64,000 nucleotides of DNA from Streptomyces sp. NRRL WC-3618 (GCF_001280005.1 NZ_LGDW01000444.1:62001-126000), one strand, 5' to 3'; shown: positions 36,475 to 45,233, counted from the stretch's first letter. The notes: generated by a model not told the origin, from the sequence alone. Numbers and translations: made by a program.

Positions 36475-37221
36475 TTGAGCGTTCCGTACGAGACGGCAGC
36501 GTACGAACCACCCGAGTCGCCCGAGTCTCCGGAGGAGCATCTCGAGCGGCTCCTGGGCCGTGCGCTGAACTCCTTCGAACTGCCCGACGAGACGATACGG
36601 CAGCTCGACTGCGCGCTGGCGCACGACAGTTCGCTGCACTCCGCGCACCACAGCGCGGGGCTGCACCGCGAGACGTACCGCCACACCTGGCTGCTCGCCG
36701 ACGGTTCGGCGCTCACCCTGTGGGAGCTGGTGCACAACACGGCGCCCGGCGCGGGTCCGCAGGCCGAGGTGTACGTCGACGAGGAGGAGCTGCGCGCCGC
36801 CACGGCCCGGCTCCCGCTGCCCGCGGACGCCCCGGACTTCGAGCTGCCGGTGACGGTGCAGCTCGCGCCGGTCCTCGAGCCGGGGCACAGTTACGTTCCC
36901 GACGAGTCGGCGGACCACGCGCGCAGGTTACTCAGGCGGGCGGAGAACGCGGACCGGCCGGGGGTCGAGGTCGCCGAACTGCTGGGTACGGCGTTCGCGC
37001 ACCAGATCATCCAGGCGTTCGGGCGGCCGTGCCGCGCGGGCCGGGCCGGTCTCGGGTTCTCGCTCTACGAGCACGCCTTCCTGCTGCCGGGCGGCAAGGA
37101 GATCTCCCTGTGGGAGGTCGAGCACACGGCCACGCCCGACGGCCGGCACATGTGCGAGGTGTATCCGACGGAGGACGGGGCGCGGGAGGCGATGGAGCGC
37201 CGGGCGGCGCGGACGTCGTAG
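36475..37221 (+). CDS. DUF6227-like hypothetical protein
   Basis: 248 residues, acidic, cytoplasmic, no catalytic motif recognised. It appears to hold two copies of a similar block: HTWLLADGSALTLWELVHNT in the first half and HAFLLPGGKEISLWEVEHTA in the second, each followed by a short strand ending in EVY. This internal duplication fits an actinobacteria-specific family usually named DUF6227 (from memory). The TTG start at 36475 follows CGGGAGAAG. Separated from fruA by a strong terminator. Confidence 0.82.
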   Translation: MSVPYETAAYEPPESPESPEEHLERLLGRALNSFELPDETIRQLDCALAHDSSLHSAHHSAGLHRETYRHTWLLADGSALTLWELVHNTAPGAGPQAEVYVDEEELRAATARLPLPADAPDFELPVTVQLAPVLEPGHSYVPDESADHARRLLRRAENADRPGVEVAELLGTAFAHQIIQAFGRPCRAGRAGLGFSLYEHAFLLPGGKEISLWEVEHTATPDGRHMCEVYPTEDGAREAMERRAARTS

Positions 37222-37230
37222 CCCGGCCGG

Positions 37231-37276
37231 ACACGCCAACACCTCGGTGGACAGGCCCACCGAGGTGTTGGCGTGT
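37231..37276. terminator. Bidirectional terminator with a 20-bp perfect stem
   Basis: Arm ACACGCCAACACCTCGGTGG (37231-37250), loop ACAGGC, complementary arm 37257-37276. It lies between the converging DUF6227-like gene and fruA. Confidence 0.95.
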
Positions 37277-37288
37277 TCGTCGCTCCGT

Positions 37289-39352
37289 TTACGCGGCCAC
37301 CGGCTCCTTCTTCTCCACCGAGGTGGCCGTCGCGCCCTCGGCCGACTCCGCCGCCGGGGTGCCCGGCGCCGGCTTGCGCATGCTCTTGAGGGTGATCACC
37401 AGGGCCGCGGTGACGCAGGTGCCGGCCGCGATGGCGATCAGGTAGAGGAACGGGCTGCCGATCAGCGGGACCACGAAGATGCCGCCGTGCGGGGCGCGCA
37501 GCGTGGCGCCGAAGGCCATCGACAGTGCGCCGGTGACCGCGCCGCCCGCCATCGAGGCCGGGATGACACGCAGCGGGTCCGCCGCCGCGAACGGGATCGC
37601 GCCCTCGGAGATGAAGGAGGCGCCCAGTACCCAGGCGGCCTTGCCGTTCTCGCGCTCGGCCGGGGTGAAGAGCTTTTTGCGGACGACGGTGGCCAGCGCC
37701 ATGCCCAGCGGCGGGACCATGCCCGCGGCCATCACGGCGGCCATGACCTTCATCGCGGAGTCGCTGGGGTCCTGGACGGCGATTCCGGCGGTGGCGAAGG
37801 CGTACGCGACCTTGTTGACGGGCCCGCCGAGGTCGAAGCACATCATCAGGCCGAGCAGGATGCCCAGCAGCACGGCGTTGGTGCCGGAGAGCCCGGACAG
37901 CCAGTCCGTCATGCCCTTCTGGGCCTCGGCGATGGGCTTGCCGACGACGACGAACATCAGGAAGCCGACGATCAGCGAGGAGATCAGCGGGATCACCACG
38001 ACCGGCATGATGCCGCGCAGCACCGGCGGGATCTTGATCTTCTGGATCGCCAGGACGACGCCACCGGCCAGCAGACCGGCGACCAGACCGCCCAGGAAGC
38101 CGGCCGCGATGTTCGAGGCGATCATGCCGCCGACGAACCCGGGGACGAGACCGGGCCGGTCCGCCATGCCGTAGGCGATGTAGCCGGCGAGGACCGGGAT
38201 GAGGAACCCGAAGGCGACCCCGCCGATCTGGAACAGCAGCGCGCCCCAGCTGTCGACCTGGGTCCAGGAGAAGTGCTCCATGACCGAGGGCGCCTTGTTG
38301 ATCTCCCAGCCGCCGATCGCGAACCCGAGGGCGAGCAGCAGACCGCCGGCGGCGACGAACGGGACCATGTAACTCACGCCGGTCATCAGCCACTTGCGCA
38401 GCTTGGTGCCGTAGCTGTCGCCGGAGTCGCCGGCCCGCTCGACGGGCGTACCGCCGCCGCTCTGGGCGCTCGCGGTGACTTCGCCGCGCTCGGCCTTGCC
38501 GCGTACGTCGACGATGAGCTGGGCGGGCTTGTTGATGCCGGCCTTGACACCGACGTCGACGGTCGGCTTCCCGGCGAAGCGTTCCTTCTCCCGTACGGGC
38601 ACGTCGTGGGCGAAGATCACGCCGTCCGCGTCGGCGATGAGCGCCGGGTCGAGGCGGGTGAACCCGGCCGAGCCCTGCGTCTCGACGACGAGCTCGACGC
38701 CCGCCTCACGGCCCGCGTTCTCCAGCGACTCGGCCGCCATGTACGTGTGTGCGATACCGGTCGGGCAGGAGGTGACGGCGACGATACGGAACGGCCGCCC
38801 GCCGCCGACGTCAGCCGTGTCTGTGTCTGTGTCCGTGTCTGTGCCCGCGGCGGCTTCGGCGGAGGCCGCCGCCGAAACCGCCGCGGAGTCTTCGGTGCCC
38901 GCGGCCGGGGGCTCGTCGCCGCGGATCAGGGCGGCGGCGGCCGCCGCGTCGCCCACCGACCGCAGCGCCGCCGTGAACTCGTCGTTCATCAGCTGCCGGG
39001 CCAGCGACGAGAGGATCGTCAGATGGGCGTCGTCGGCGCCCGCCGGGGCGGCGATCAGGAAGATCAGGTCGGCGGGGCCGTCCGCCGCGCCGAAGTCGAT
39101 CCCGGCGGCGCTGCGCCCGAAGGCGAGCGTCGGCTCGGTCACGTGTGCGCTTCGGCAGTGCGGGATGCCGATACCGCCGTCGAGACCGGTCGGCATCTGC
39201 GCCTCGCGGGCGGCCACGTCGGCGAGGAAGCCGTCGAGGTCGGTCACCCGCCCCTTCGCCACCATGCGCTCGGCGAGGGCACGGGCCGCCGCGTCCTTGG
39301 TCTGGGCGGACAGGTCGAGGTCGACCAGGTCCGCGGTGATCATCTCGCTCAT
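37289..39352 (-). CDS. fruA: Fructose-specific PTS enzyme IIABC
   Basis: Imports fructose with phosphorylation to fructose-1-phosphate. 687 residues in three domains: EIIA (1-150, phosphorylated His65 in IGIPHCRS), EIIB (about 186-285, Cys196 in VTSCPTGIAHTYMA), and EIIC from about 320 with ten helices beginning KWLMTGVSYMVPFVAAGG. The EIIA-EIIB linker contains a Thr-Asp repeat (TDTDTDTDT). ATG 39352 is preferred to the longer frame. Third gene of fruR-fruK-fruA, all on the minus strand; the gap to fruK is 232 bases and unusually C-rich on the sense strand. Confidence 0.97.
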   Translation of the reverse strand: MSEMITADLVDLDLSAQTKDAAARALAERMVAKGRVTDLDGFLADVAAREAQMPTGLDGGIGIPHCRSAHVTEPTLAFGRSAAGIDFGAADGPADLIFLIAAPAGADDAHLTILSSLARQLMNDEFTAALRSVGDAAAAAALIRGDEPPAAGTEDSAAVSAAASAEAAAGTDTDTDTDTADVGGGRPFRIVAVTSCPTGIAHTYMAAESLENAGREAGVELVVETQGSAGFTRLDPALIADADGVIFAHDVPVREKERFAGKPTVDVGVKAGINKPAQLIVDVRGKAERGEVTASAQSGGGTPVERAGDSGDSYGTKLRKWLMTGVSYMVPFVAAGGLLLALGFAIGGWEINKAPSVMEHFSWTQVDSWGALLFQIGGVAFGFLIPVLAGYIAYGMADRPGLVPGFVGGMIASNIAAGFLGGLVAGLLAGGVVLAIQKIKIPPVLRGIMPVVVIPLISSLIVGFLMFVVVGKPIAEAQKGMTDWLSGLSGTNAVLLGILLGLMMCFDLGGPVNKVAYAFATAGIAVQDPSDSAMKVMAAVMAAGMVPPLGMALATVVRKKLFTPAERENGKAAWVLGASFISEGAIPFAAADPLRVIPASMAGGAVTGALSMAFGATLRAPHGGIFVVPLIGSPFLYLIAIAAGTCVTAALVITLKSMRKPAPGTPAAESAEGATATSVEKKEPVAA

Positions 39353-39380
39353 CGCGGGCTCCTTCGCACGCATATCGCCC

Positions 39381-39472
39381 GGGAAGTGGGGTGGGCGGGG
39401 CTGGGGACGGGGGTGGGGTGGGCACTGCGGGGGGTGCGGGTACTACGGGGGGTGGGGTGGGGGCTCGGGGGA
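39381..39472 (-). promoter_or_regulatory. C-rich sense-strand stretch between fruK and fruA
   Basis: The plus strand consists mainly of G runs (up to six) with short T, C or A breaks, so the fruK-fruA message is C-rich and G-poor for about 90 bases. This has the composition of a Rho utilisation site; on the DNA, the G-strand could also fold as a quadruplex. Function inferred only. Confidence 0.4.
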
Positions 39473-39584
39473 ACGGCGGCGGCTGCTGCGGCTGCGGCAG
39501 GGCCGGGGAAACCCCGTCGCGTCAGGGCCGGTTCAGGGGGGACACGGGGCGGGGAGCCCACAACTCGGGTTCCCGGGCAGGCGC

Positions 39585-40532
39585 TCATGACACCGGCTCC
39601 CTCAGTGCGCGGTCCACGGGGACCTCGGCCGTCACCCTCACCGCGGGCAGGTCGAGGTCGGAGGGGGTCGGCATCACGCTGCCGGGGAGTTGGACCGCGG
39701 CGGCGCCGTGGGCGACCGCTGAGGCGAGGGCCTCGGGGCCGCTGCCGCCGGCGATCAGGAAACCGGCGAGCGAGGAGTCGCCGGCGCCCACATTGCTGCG
39801 TACCGTGTCGACGCGCGCGCTGGCGAACCAGGTGCCGGAGCCGTTGACGAGGAGTTGTCCGTCGGCGCCGAGGCTGGCGAGGACGGCGCCCGCGCCGAGT
39901 TCGCGCAGTTCCTCGGCAGCCTTGACCGCGTCGCCGATGGTGGCGAGGGGGCGCCCGACCGCTTCCGCCAGTTCCTCGGCGTTCGGCTTGACGACGTCCG
40001 GACGCTCACGCAGCGCTGCCAGCAGGGCCGGGCCCGAGGTGTCGAGGGCGATCCGGGCGCCCGCGGCGTGCGTACGGGCGACGAGGTCGGCGTACCAGGA
40101 GGGCGCGAGACCGCGTGGCAGGCTGCCGCAGCAGGCGATCCAGTCGGCGTCGGCCGACTGCCCGCGCACGGTCTCCAGGAGCAACTCCTGTTCCGCGAGG
40201 GACAGTTCGGGGCCGGGTGCGTTGATCTTCGTCAGGACGCCGTCGGATTCGGCGAGGGCGATGTTGGACCGGGTCGCGCCCGCGACCGGTACCGGCGCGA
40301 CCTCGATGCCCTGGGCGTCGAGCAGCGCGGCGACGAGCGCGCCGGGCGCGCCGCCCAGCGGCAGCACGGCCACGGTGCGCCGGCCGGCGGCGGCGACGGC
40401 CCGTGAGACGTTGACGCCCTTGCCGCCCGGGTCCACGCGTTCGCCGGTGGCCCGGATGACCTCACCGCGGTCGAGGGACGGAACCTCGTACGTACGGTCG
40501 AGGGACGGGTTGGGGGTGACGGTGAGGATCAT
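39585..40532 (-). CDS. fruK: 1-phosphofructokinase
   Basis: Phosphorylates fructose-1-phosphate to fructose-1,6-bisphosphate. 315 residues of the PfkB ribokinase family: TPNPSLDRTYEV at the N-terminus, GGKGVNVSRAVAAAG signature, and the C-terminal GAGDSSLAGFLIAGG with the catalytic Asp. The ATG at 40532 follows GGAAACGAG. An in-frame ATG at 40559, within a duplicated segment, would add nine residues and is less likely. Forty bases downstream of fruR. Confidence 0.96.
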   Translation of the reverse strand: MILTVTPNPSLDRTYEVPSLDRGEVIRATGERVDPGGKGVNVSRAVAAAGRRTVAVLPLGGAPGALVAALLDAQGIEVAPVPVAGATRSNIALAESDGVLTKINAPGPELSLAEQELLLETVRGQSADADWIACCGSLPRGLAPSWYADLVARTHAAGARIALDTSGPALLAALRERPDVVKPNAEELAEAVGRPLATIGDAVKAAEELRELGAGAVLASLGADGQLLVNGSGTWFASARVDTVRSNVGAGDSSLAGFLIAGGSGPEALASAVAHGAAAVQLPGSVMPTPSDLDLPAVRVTAEVPVDRALREPVS

Positions 40533-40546
40533 GCGCACTCGTTTCC

Positions 40547-40600
40547 AGACATGGAGCACTTCCGTGCCGCTCTAGACATGGAGCACTTCCGTGCCGCCGC
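40547..40600. repeat. 27-bp tandem duplication across the fruR stop
   Basis: AGACATGGAGCACTTCCGTG plus CCGC occurs at 40547 and again at 40574, a step of 27. The fruR stop codon (40572-40574) lies at the joint, so one copy codes for the FruR C-terminus (TEVLHV) and the other is intergenic just ahead of fruK. Confidence 0.95.
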
Positions 40601-41333
40601 GTTCCAGGTCGGCGCCGTCCTCGGGGCTCAGCCCGCTGTCGGTGATCAGCAGGTCCACGTCGGCCAGGTCCCCGAAGCGGGCGAAGTGTTCCTCGCCGTG
40701 CTTCGTCGAGTCGGCCAGGAGCACCACTCGGCGGGCGGCGGCCACGGCGGCTCGTTTCACGGCGGCCTCGGCGAGGTCGGGCGTGGTCAGCCCGTACTCG
40801 GCGGAGAAGCCGTTGGCGGCCACGAACAGGACGTCGGCGCGGATCTCGCCGTACGCCCGCAGCGCCCAGGCGTCCACGGCGGCGCGCGTGCGGTGCCGGA
40901 CGCGCCCTCCGACGAGGTGCAGCTGGATGCCGGGGTGGTCGGCGAGCCGGGCCGCGATCGGGAGGCTGTGGGTGACGACGGTGAGCGTCGCCTCCAGCGG
41001 GATGGCGGCGGCGAGGCGCGCGACCGTCGAGCCGGCGTCGAGGATCACGGTGCCCTCGGTGGGCAGCTCCGCGAGGGCGGCCTTGGCGATGCGGTCCTTC
41101 TCGTCGGCGTAGGTCGACTCGCGCTCGGTCAGGTCGGGCTCGAAGCCGAGGCGACCGGCCGGTATGGCCCCGCCGTGCACCCGTCGCAGCAGGCCCGCGC
41201 GATCCAGGGCCTTCAGGTCCCGCCGGACGGTCTCCGCGGTGACCTGGAACTGCTCGGCCAGGGACAGCACGTCCACCCGACCGCCGTCACGGGCGAGCCG
41301 CAGGATCTCCTGCTGCCGCTCCGGTGCGTACAT
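40572..41333 (-). CDS. fruR: DeoR-family regulator of the fructose operon
   Basis: 253 residues. The N-terminal DeoR helix-turn-helix (PERQQEILRLARDGGRVDVLSLAEQFQVTAETVRRDL in register) is followed by the sugar-phosphate sensor domain with VILDAGSTVARLA and ADSTKHG motifs. The expected effector is fructose-1-phosphate, which releases repression of fruK-fruA. First gene of the operon; a candidate operator lies 15 bp upstream of the start. Confidence 0.93.
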   Translation of the reverse strand: MYAPERQQEILRLARDGGRVDVLSLAEQFQVTAETVRRDLKALDRAGLLRRVHGGAIPAGRLGFEPDLTERESTYADEKDRIAKAALAELPTEGTVILDAGSTVARLAAAIPLEATLTVVTHSLPIAARLADHPGIQLHLVGGRVRHRTRAAVDAWALRAYGEIRADVLFVAANGFSAEYGLTTPDLAEAAVKRAAVAAARRVVLLADSTKHGEEHFARFGDLADVDLLITDSGLSPEDGADLERGGTEVLHV

Positions 41334-41347
41334 GTCCGTTTGCCTCC

Positions 41348-41362
41348 GTTCGATGCCCGAAC
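41348..41362. promoter_or_regulatory. Candidate FruR operator
   Basis: GTTCG-ATGCC-CGAAC, a perfect 5-bp inverted repeat 15 bp ahead of the fruR ATG, overlapping the promoter region. A half-site GTTCGGGCA recurs at 41411, about one turn-multiple upstream, so two sites may cooperate. Confidence 0.55.
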
Positions 41363-41449
41363 TTGTTGATTCGCTCGGAGACTACGCCCGTATTTCCGGA
41401 AAGTAAACAGGTTCGGGCAGATTCAGGCACGAAGTGGACACAAACGGAT

Positions 41450-41483
41450 GCCCGCCACCCCGGATCCCTCCGGAGTGACGGGC
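41450..41483 (-). terminator. Terminator of the MFS gene
   Basis: Arms GCCCGCCACCCCGGA (41450-41464) and TCCGGAGTGACGGGC (41469-41483) pair with two mismatches around a 4-base loop, 44 bases after the MFS stop. Confidence 0.7.
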
Positions 41484-41526
41484 GCTTTCTCCACCGTCCC
41501 GCGCACCATCCCGCGCGCGGTCGCGC

Positions 41527-43053
41527 TCAGTGCACGAGCTGCGGCTCCCGCTCCTGCTCGACTCCCTCTTCCGCCGCCTGCTCGGCCCCCACCACCGGCT
41601 GCTTCGGCAGGGCGAACATCACCACGAAGATCACGCCCATCAGCCCGGCCACCCAACCCAGCGCGTGCTGGAACGCGTGCACGAACTCCGGGCCCACCTC
41701 GCTCGCCGCGAGCCGGTCCCCCATCGCGCCGAAGAACACCACCGACACCAGCCCGAGTCCGAGCGCGTTGCCCATCTGCTGCACGGTGTTGATGAGCCCG
41801 GACGCCGACCCGGCGTGCTCCTTCGGCACCTCCGACAGCACCACGTCCGTCAGCGGGGCGACGATCAGGCCCATGCCGGCGCCCATGACGACCAGCGGGA
41901 GCGCCATCTGCCAGGAGGCGATGGACAGGCCGTACCGTCCGGCCTCCCAGATGTAGATCAGCACCCCGAGGCCCATCACCAGGGCACCCGCCTGGAGCAC
42001 CTTGCGGCCGAAGCGCGGAACCAGTGTCTGCACGGACATTCCGGCAGCCACCGACACGGCGATCGAGAAGGGCACCCCGGTCAGCCCGGCCCGCAGGGCG
42101 CTCCAGCCGAGCCCGATCTGCATGTACAGCGTCCAGACCAGGAAGAAGATGCCGAGGCCCACCCCGAAGACGGTCTGCACGGCGATGCCCGCGGCGAAGC
42201 TCTTCACCTTGAACAGCGACAGCTCGATCAGCGGCGAACCGTCGATCCGCGTCTTGCGCCGCTCGTACGCCAACAGCGCCCCGAAGACGCCGAGCGCGCC
42301 GGCCATCGTCAGGTACCCCCACAGCGGCCAGCCCAGCTCGCGCCCGCGCGTCAGCGGGTAGAGCAGCATCAGCAGGCCCAGCGTCACGAGGGCGACGCCG
42401 ACCAGGTCCAGCTTGAGGGCCCTGGGTGCCTTGGACTCCGTGATGAAGCGGTGGCCGAGGAGCAGTCCCGCGATGCCGACCGGCAGGTTGATCAGGAAGA
42501 TGGGCCGCCAGCCGAGGCCGAACAGGTCCCACTCCGTGAGCAGTGCGCCCAGCAGCGGACCGGTCACGGCGCCCAGGCCCACGACCGCGCCGAAGAGCCC
42601 GAACACCTTGCCGCGCTCGTGCGCCGGGAAGGTCGCGTGGACGATCGACAGGACCTGCGGCACCATCATCGCCGCCATGCCGCCCTGGAGGATGCGGGAG
42701 GCGACCAGCATCTCCGGGTTGGCGGCGAAGCCGCAGAGGGCGGAGGCGAGGGTGAAGCCGCCGATGCCGACGAGGAACAGCCGCTTGCGGCCGTGGATGT
42801 CGCCGAGCCGCCCGCCGGTGACGAGGCCGGCGGCGAAGGCGAGCGCGTATCCGGCGGTGATCCACTGGATCTGGCTGAAGGAGGCGCCGGCCTCGCGCTG
42901 GATCGACGGGATCGCGACGTTGACGATCGTGACGTCGACGAGGTCCATGAAGGCCGCGGTCATCACGATGGCGAGGGCGAACCAGCGCCGCCTGTCAGGT
43001 ACGGAATGTGGTACGGGATCTGCTACGGGAGTCGGTGTTCCGGTGGAGTGCAT
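41527..43053 (-). CDS. DHA2-family MFS drug transporter
   Basis: 508 residues with fourteen helices. Helix 1 motif FMDLVDVTIVNVAIPSI, motif A GGRLGDIHGRKRLFLVG and motif C GLGAVTGPLLGALLTEW all point to drug:H+ antiport. The C-terminus is a hydrophilic, Glu-rich tail. Divergent from a WYL-domain regulator with a clean palindrome between them. A TAGCCT -10 box six bases ahead of the ATG suggests a leaderless or very short leader. Substrate unknown. Confidence 0.93.
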   Translation of the reverse strand: MHSTGTPTPVADPVPHSVPDRRRWFALAIVMTAAFMDLVDVTIVNVAIPSIQREAGASFSQIQWITAGYALAFAAGLVTGGRLGDIHGRKRLFLVGIGGFTLASALCGFAANPEMLVASRILQGGMAAMMVPQVLSIVHATFPAHERGKVFGLFGAVVGLGAVTGPLLGALLTEWDLFGLGWRPIFLINLPVGIAGLLLGHRFITESKAPRALKLDLVGVALVTLGLLMLLYPLTRGRELGWPLWGYLTMAGALGVFGALLAYERRKTRIDGSPLIELSLFKVKSFAAGIAVQTVFGVGLGIFFLVWTLYMQIGLGWSALRAGLTGVPFSIAVSVAAGMSVQTLVPRFGRKVLQAGALVMGLGVLIYIWEAGRYGLSIASWQMALPLVVMGAGMGLIVAPLTDVVLSEVPKEHAGSASGLINTVQQMGNALGLGLVSVVFFGAMGDRLAASEVGPEFVHAFQHALGWVAGLMGVIFVVMFALPKQPVVGAEQAAEEGVEQEREPQLVH

Positions 43054-43070
43054 GACCTCAGGCTAGGACT

Positions 43071-43097
43071 CCATTAGGTCAGATCGTGTCCTAATGG
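43071..43097. promoter_or_regulatory. Perfect inverted repeat between MFS and WYL genes
   Basis: CCATTAGG (43071-43078), 11-base spacer, CCTAATGG (43090-43097). It occupies the overlapping promoters of both genes and is the obvious operator for the WYL regulator. Confidence 0.75.
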
Positions 43098-43115
43098 TGC
43101 GGCATCCTCGAACCC

Positions 43116-44084
43116 ATGACGACGGACACACCGGCCCGGCTCCTCCAGCTCCTCTCCCTCCTCCAGACGCCCCGCGAATGGCCCGGCGGCGAGCTCGCCG
43201 ACCGGCTGCGGGTGTCGCGGCGTACCGTCCGGCGGGACATCGACCGGCTGCGTGAACTCGGGTATCCCGTGCAGGCGAGCAAGGGTTCCGACGGCGGATA
43301 CCGGCTGGTCGCCGGCAAGGCGCTGCCCCCGCTGGTGCTCGACGACGAGGAGGCGGTGGCGATCGTGGTCGGGCTGCGGGCCGGCGCCGGGCACGCGGTC
43401 GAGGGGCTCGACGAGGCGTCCGTACGGGCGCTGGCCAAGCTGGAGCAGGTCCTGCCGTCCCGGCTACGTCGGCGCGTCTCCACGCTCCAGGCCGCCACCA
43501 CCCCGCTGACCAGCGGGGACGGCGCGGTCATCGCCCCCGAGACACTGACCGTGATGGCCTCGGCGGTGGCCGGCCAGGAGCGGCTGCGGTTCGCCTACCG
43601 CGCCAAGGACGGCACCCCCACCAAGCGCCTGACCGAGCCCCACCGGCTCGTGTCGACCGGCCGCCGCTGGTATCTCGTGGCCTACGACCTCGATCGTGCC
43701 GACTGGCGCACCTTCCGCGTCGACCGGGTCGCCGACCCCTTCGCTACGGGCGCCCGCTTCACCCCGCGCGAGCTGCCGACGGGCGACGCGGCAGAGTATC
43801 TACGCCGCTCGATGTACGTACGGCAGGAGGCCTACGTGTTCGAGGTGACGTTCGCCGCCCCGGCCGCGTATGTCGCCGCCCGCGTCCCGGCCTGGCTCGG
43901 CACCCCCGAGCCCGTCGACGAACACAGCTGCCGCATCCGTTCCTCGGTCGGCGACGCGGTGGAGTCGCTGGCGGTACGGCTGGCGACGGTCGACTGCGAG
44001 TTCACGGTCCGAGAGCCGGCCGAACTGGTCGAGCGGGTACGGGAGTTGGGGGCCCGGATGACCCGGGCGGCGGCGGGCGGCTGA
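43116..44084 (+). CDS. HTH/WYL-domain transcriptional regulator (YafY type)
   Basis: 322 residues. N-terminal winged helix (RLLQLLSLLQTPREW ... LADRLRVSRRTVRRDIDRLRELGYPV), the central WYL domain with RLVSTGRRWYLVAYDLDR, and a WCX C-terminal domain. WYL domains bind oligonucleotides or small ligands. It is divergent from the DHA2 transporter and likely represses it. Ten bases separate its stop from the converging TetR gene. Confidence 0.94.
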   Translation: MTTDTPARLLQLLSLLQTPREWPGGELADRLRVSRRTVRRDIDRLRELGYPVQASKGSDGGYRLVAGKALPPLVLDDEEAVAIVVGLRAGAGHAVEGLDEASVRALAKLEQVLPSRLRRRVSTLQAATTPLTSGDGAVIAPETLTVMASAVAGQERLRFAYRAKDGTPTKRLTEPHRLVSTGRRWYLVAYDLDRADWRTFRVDRVADPFATGARFTPRELPTGDAAEYLRRSMYVRQEAYVFEVTFAAPAAYVAARVPAWLGTPEPVDEHSCRIRSSVGDAVESLAVRLATVDCEFTVREPAELVERVRELGARMTRAAAGG

Positions 44085-44094
44085 CCGACACGCC

Positions 44095-44784
44095 CTAGCT
44101 CGCGGCGCTCCATGGGAAGTCCCGCAGCGTCCCCAGGTTGCGTACCGCCAGTGCCGCCGGGCCGGTCGGGCCGTCGGCCGGGGTGTCCCCGGCCGCCCAG
44201 GTCTCGAAGGCGACGCGTACGGCGGCACTGGCGACGGCGGCAGTGAAGCGGGTCTCGGGTGAGCCGGCCGGGCCCGCGCCCCGGGAGGCCAGTGCCTGGG
44301 TCAGCGCGTGTTCCGACGCACGGCACCGTTCGGCCCACACCCGCAGCAGGGCCGGGCTCTCCTGCGCCAGCCGGAGCAGGGTGCGCGCCCGGTCCAGGGC
44401 GCCCGGTGACACAGCCGCGCCGGGCGTCAGCACATGCCGGGCCGCGTGCTCCAGGGCCTGCGGCACGGACAGTTCGGCCGGGGCCTCGCGCACCGCATGG
44501 GCCCAGCGTTCCGTGCCCGTGCCGAACAGGGGGCCGATGGCCTCTTCCTTGGTGGCGAAGTAACGGTAGAAGGTGCGCGGCGCGACGCCTGCCGCCTGGG
44601 CGATGTCCTCGGCGCGGGTGGCCCGCAGCCCGTGGGTCACGAAGAGCCGCCCCGCCACCCGGGCGATCTCCATGCGCGTCGCGTACTTACGCCGTTCGGT
44701 GAGCGAACCGGAAGGAGCGGAAGAAGCGGAGGGAGCGGAAGGAGCGGAGGGGCCGGGGGAACTTGGGTGGGACACGGACGCCAC
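44095..44784 (-). CDS. TetR-family regulator (SCO3201-like position)
   Basis: About 229 residues. After a low-complexity Ser/Pro/Ala N-terminus the TetR HTH is clear: RMEIARVAGRLFVTHGLRATRAEDIAQAAGVAPRTFYRYFATKEE read in segments. Known: the TetR gene at this position beside hrdD in S. coelicolor, SCO3201, strongly represses itself and blocks development when overexpressed. Here a perfect TGGCA-N5-TGCCA repeat lies 13 bases upstream, consistent with autoregulation. Start uncertain: GTG 44784 or GTG 44775, neither with a good ribosome site. Confidence 0.88.
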   Translation of the reverse strand: MASVSHPSSPGPSAPSAPSASSAPSGSLTERRKYATRMEIARVAGRLFVTHGLRATRAEDIAQAAGVAPRTFYRYFATKEEAIGPLFGTGTERWAHAVREAPAELSVPQALEHAARHVLTPGAAVSPGALDRARTLLRLAQESPALLRVWAERCRASEHALTQALASRGAGPAGSPETRFTAAVASAAVRVAFETWAAGDTPADGPTGPAALAVRNLGTLRDFPWSAAS

Positions 44785-44796
44785 GTTATGCCGCTG

Positions 44797-44811
44797 TGGC
44801 ACAATCTGCCA
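44797..44811. promoter_or_regulatory. Candidate autoregulatory TetR operator
   Basis: TGGCA-CAATC-TGCCA, perfect arms, 13 bp ahead of the TetR start. It would cover the promoter. Confidence 0.6.
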
Positions 44812-44944
44812 TTCGGGCGGGCCACCCCGGCGTTCAGGTACGGGGTGCCCCGCCCCTGACGTGAACGGGAAGCGGAACGGCGGCCGAGCAGCGGCGGAGG
44901 GGCAGCCCACGGCGACGCCGGACGCGGACCGGAGGGCAAAAGTG

Positions 44945-45027
44945 AGCCGGGCCCCGGCACCTGGGGGGGGTTAGGTGCCGAAGCCCGGCTGGGAAGGTCC
45001 CGACGCGGGGGGGGGTTGCGTCGGGAC
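44945..45027. other. Two adjacent hairpins with G8-9TT loops
   Basis: Hairpin 1: outer stem AGCCGGGC/GCCCGGCT, 3x3 internal loop, inner stem GGCACCT/AGGTGCC, loop GGGGGGGGTT (44945-44990). Hairpin 2: stem GTCCCGACGC/GCGTCGGGAC, loop GGGGGGGGGTT (44997-45027). Stems differ, loops are the same, six bases apart. They lie in a 490-base stretch without genes between the TetR start and the hrdD stop. A terminator pair or a small structured RNA are both possible; no T-tract is present. Confidence 0.65.
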
Positions 45028-45233
45028 TTGGCTCCAGGGGATCCGAGGCGTCTCCGCCCGGACCCGTGTCCTGGGCCCTGAGGTCTTGTGCCCCGGGCCC
45101 GATGGTTTAAGCAGCCTGACACCGCAATCTTTGCGCGGCCTTCCGCCACCCCGCGCACGCGGCTCCAAACAGTCGTACGCCTCCCGGCGCGCGAAACACC
45201 CAAACGCGCCCCCAGTACCGATTCCGGTACGTC

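Noticed and set aside
37247..39847. An 866-codon plus-strand open frame
   Set aside because: Antisense of fruA and the C-rich gap.
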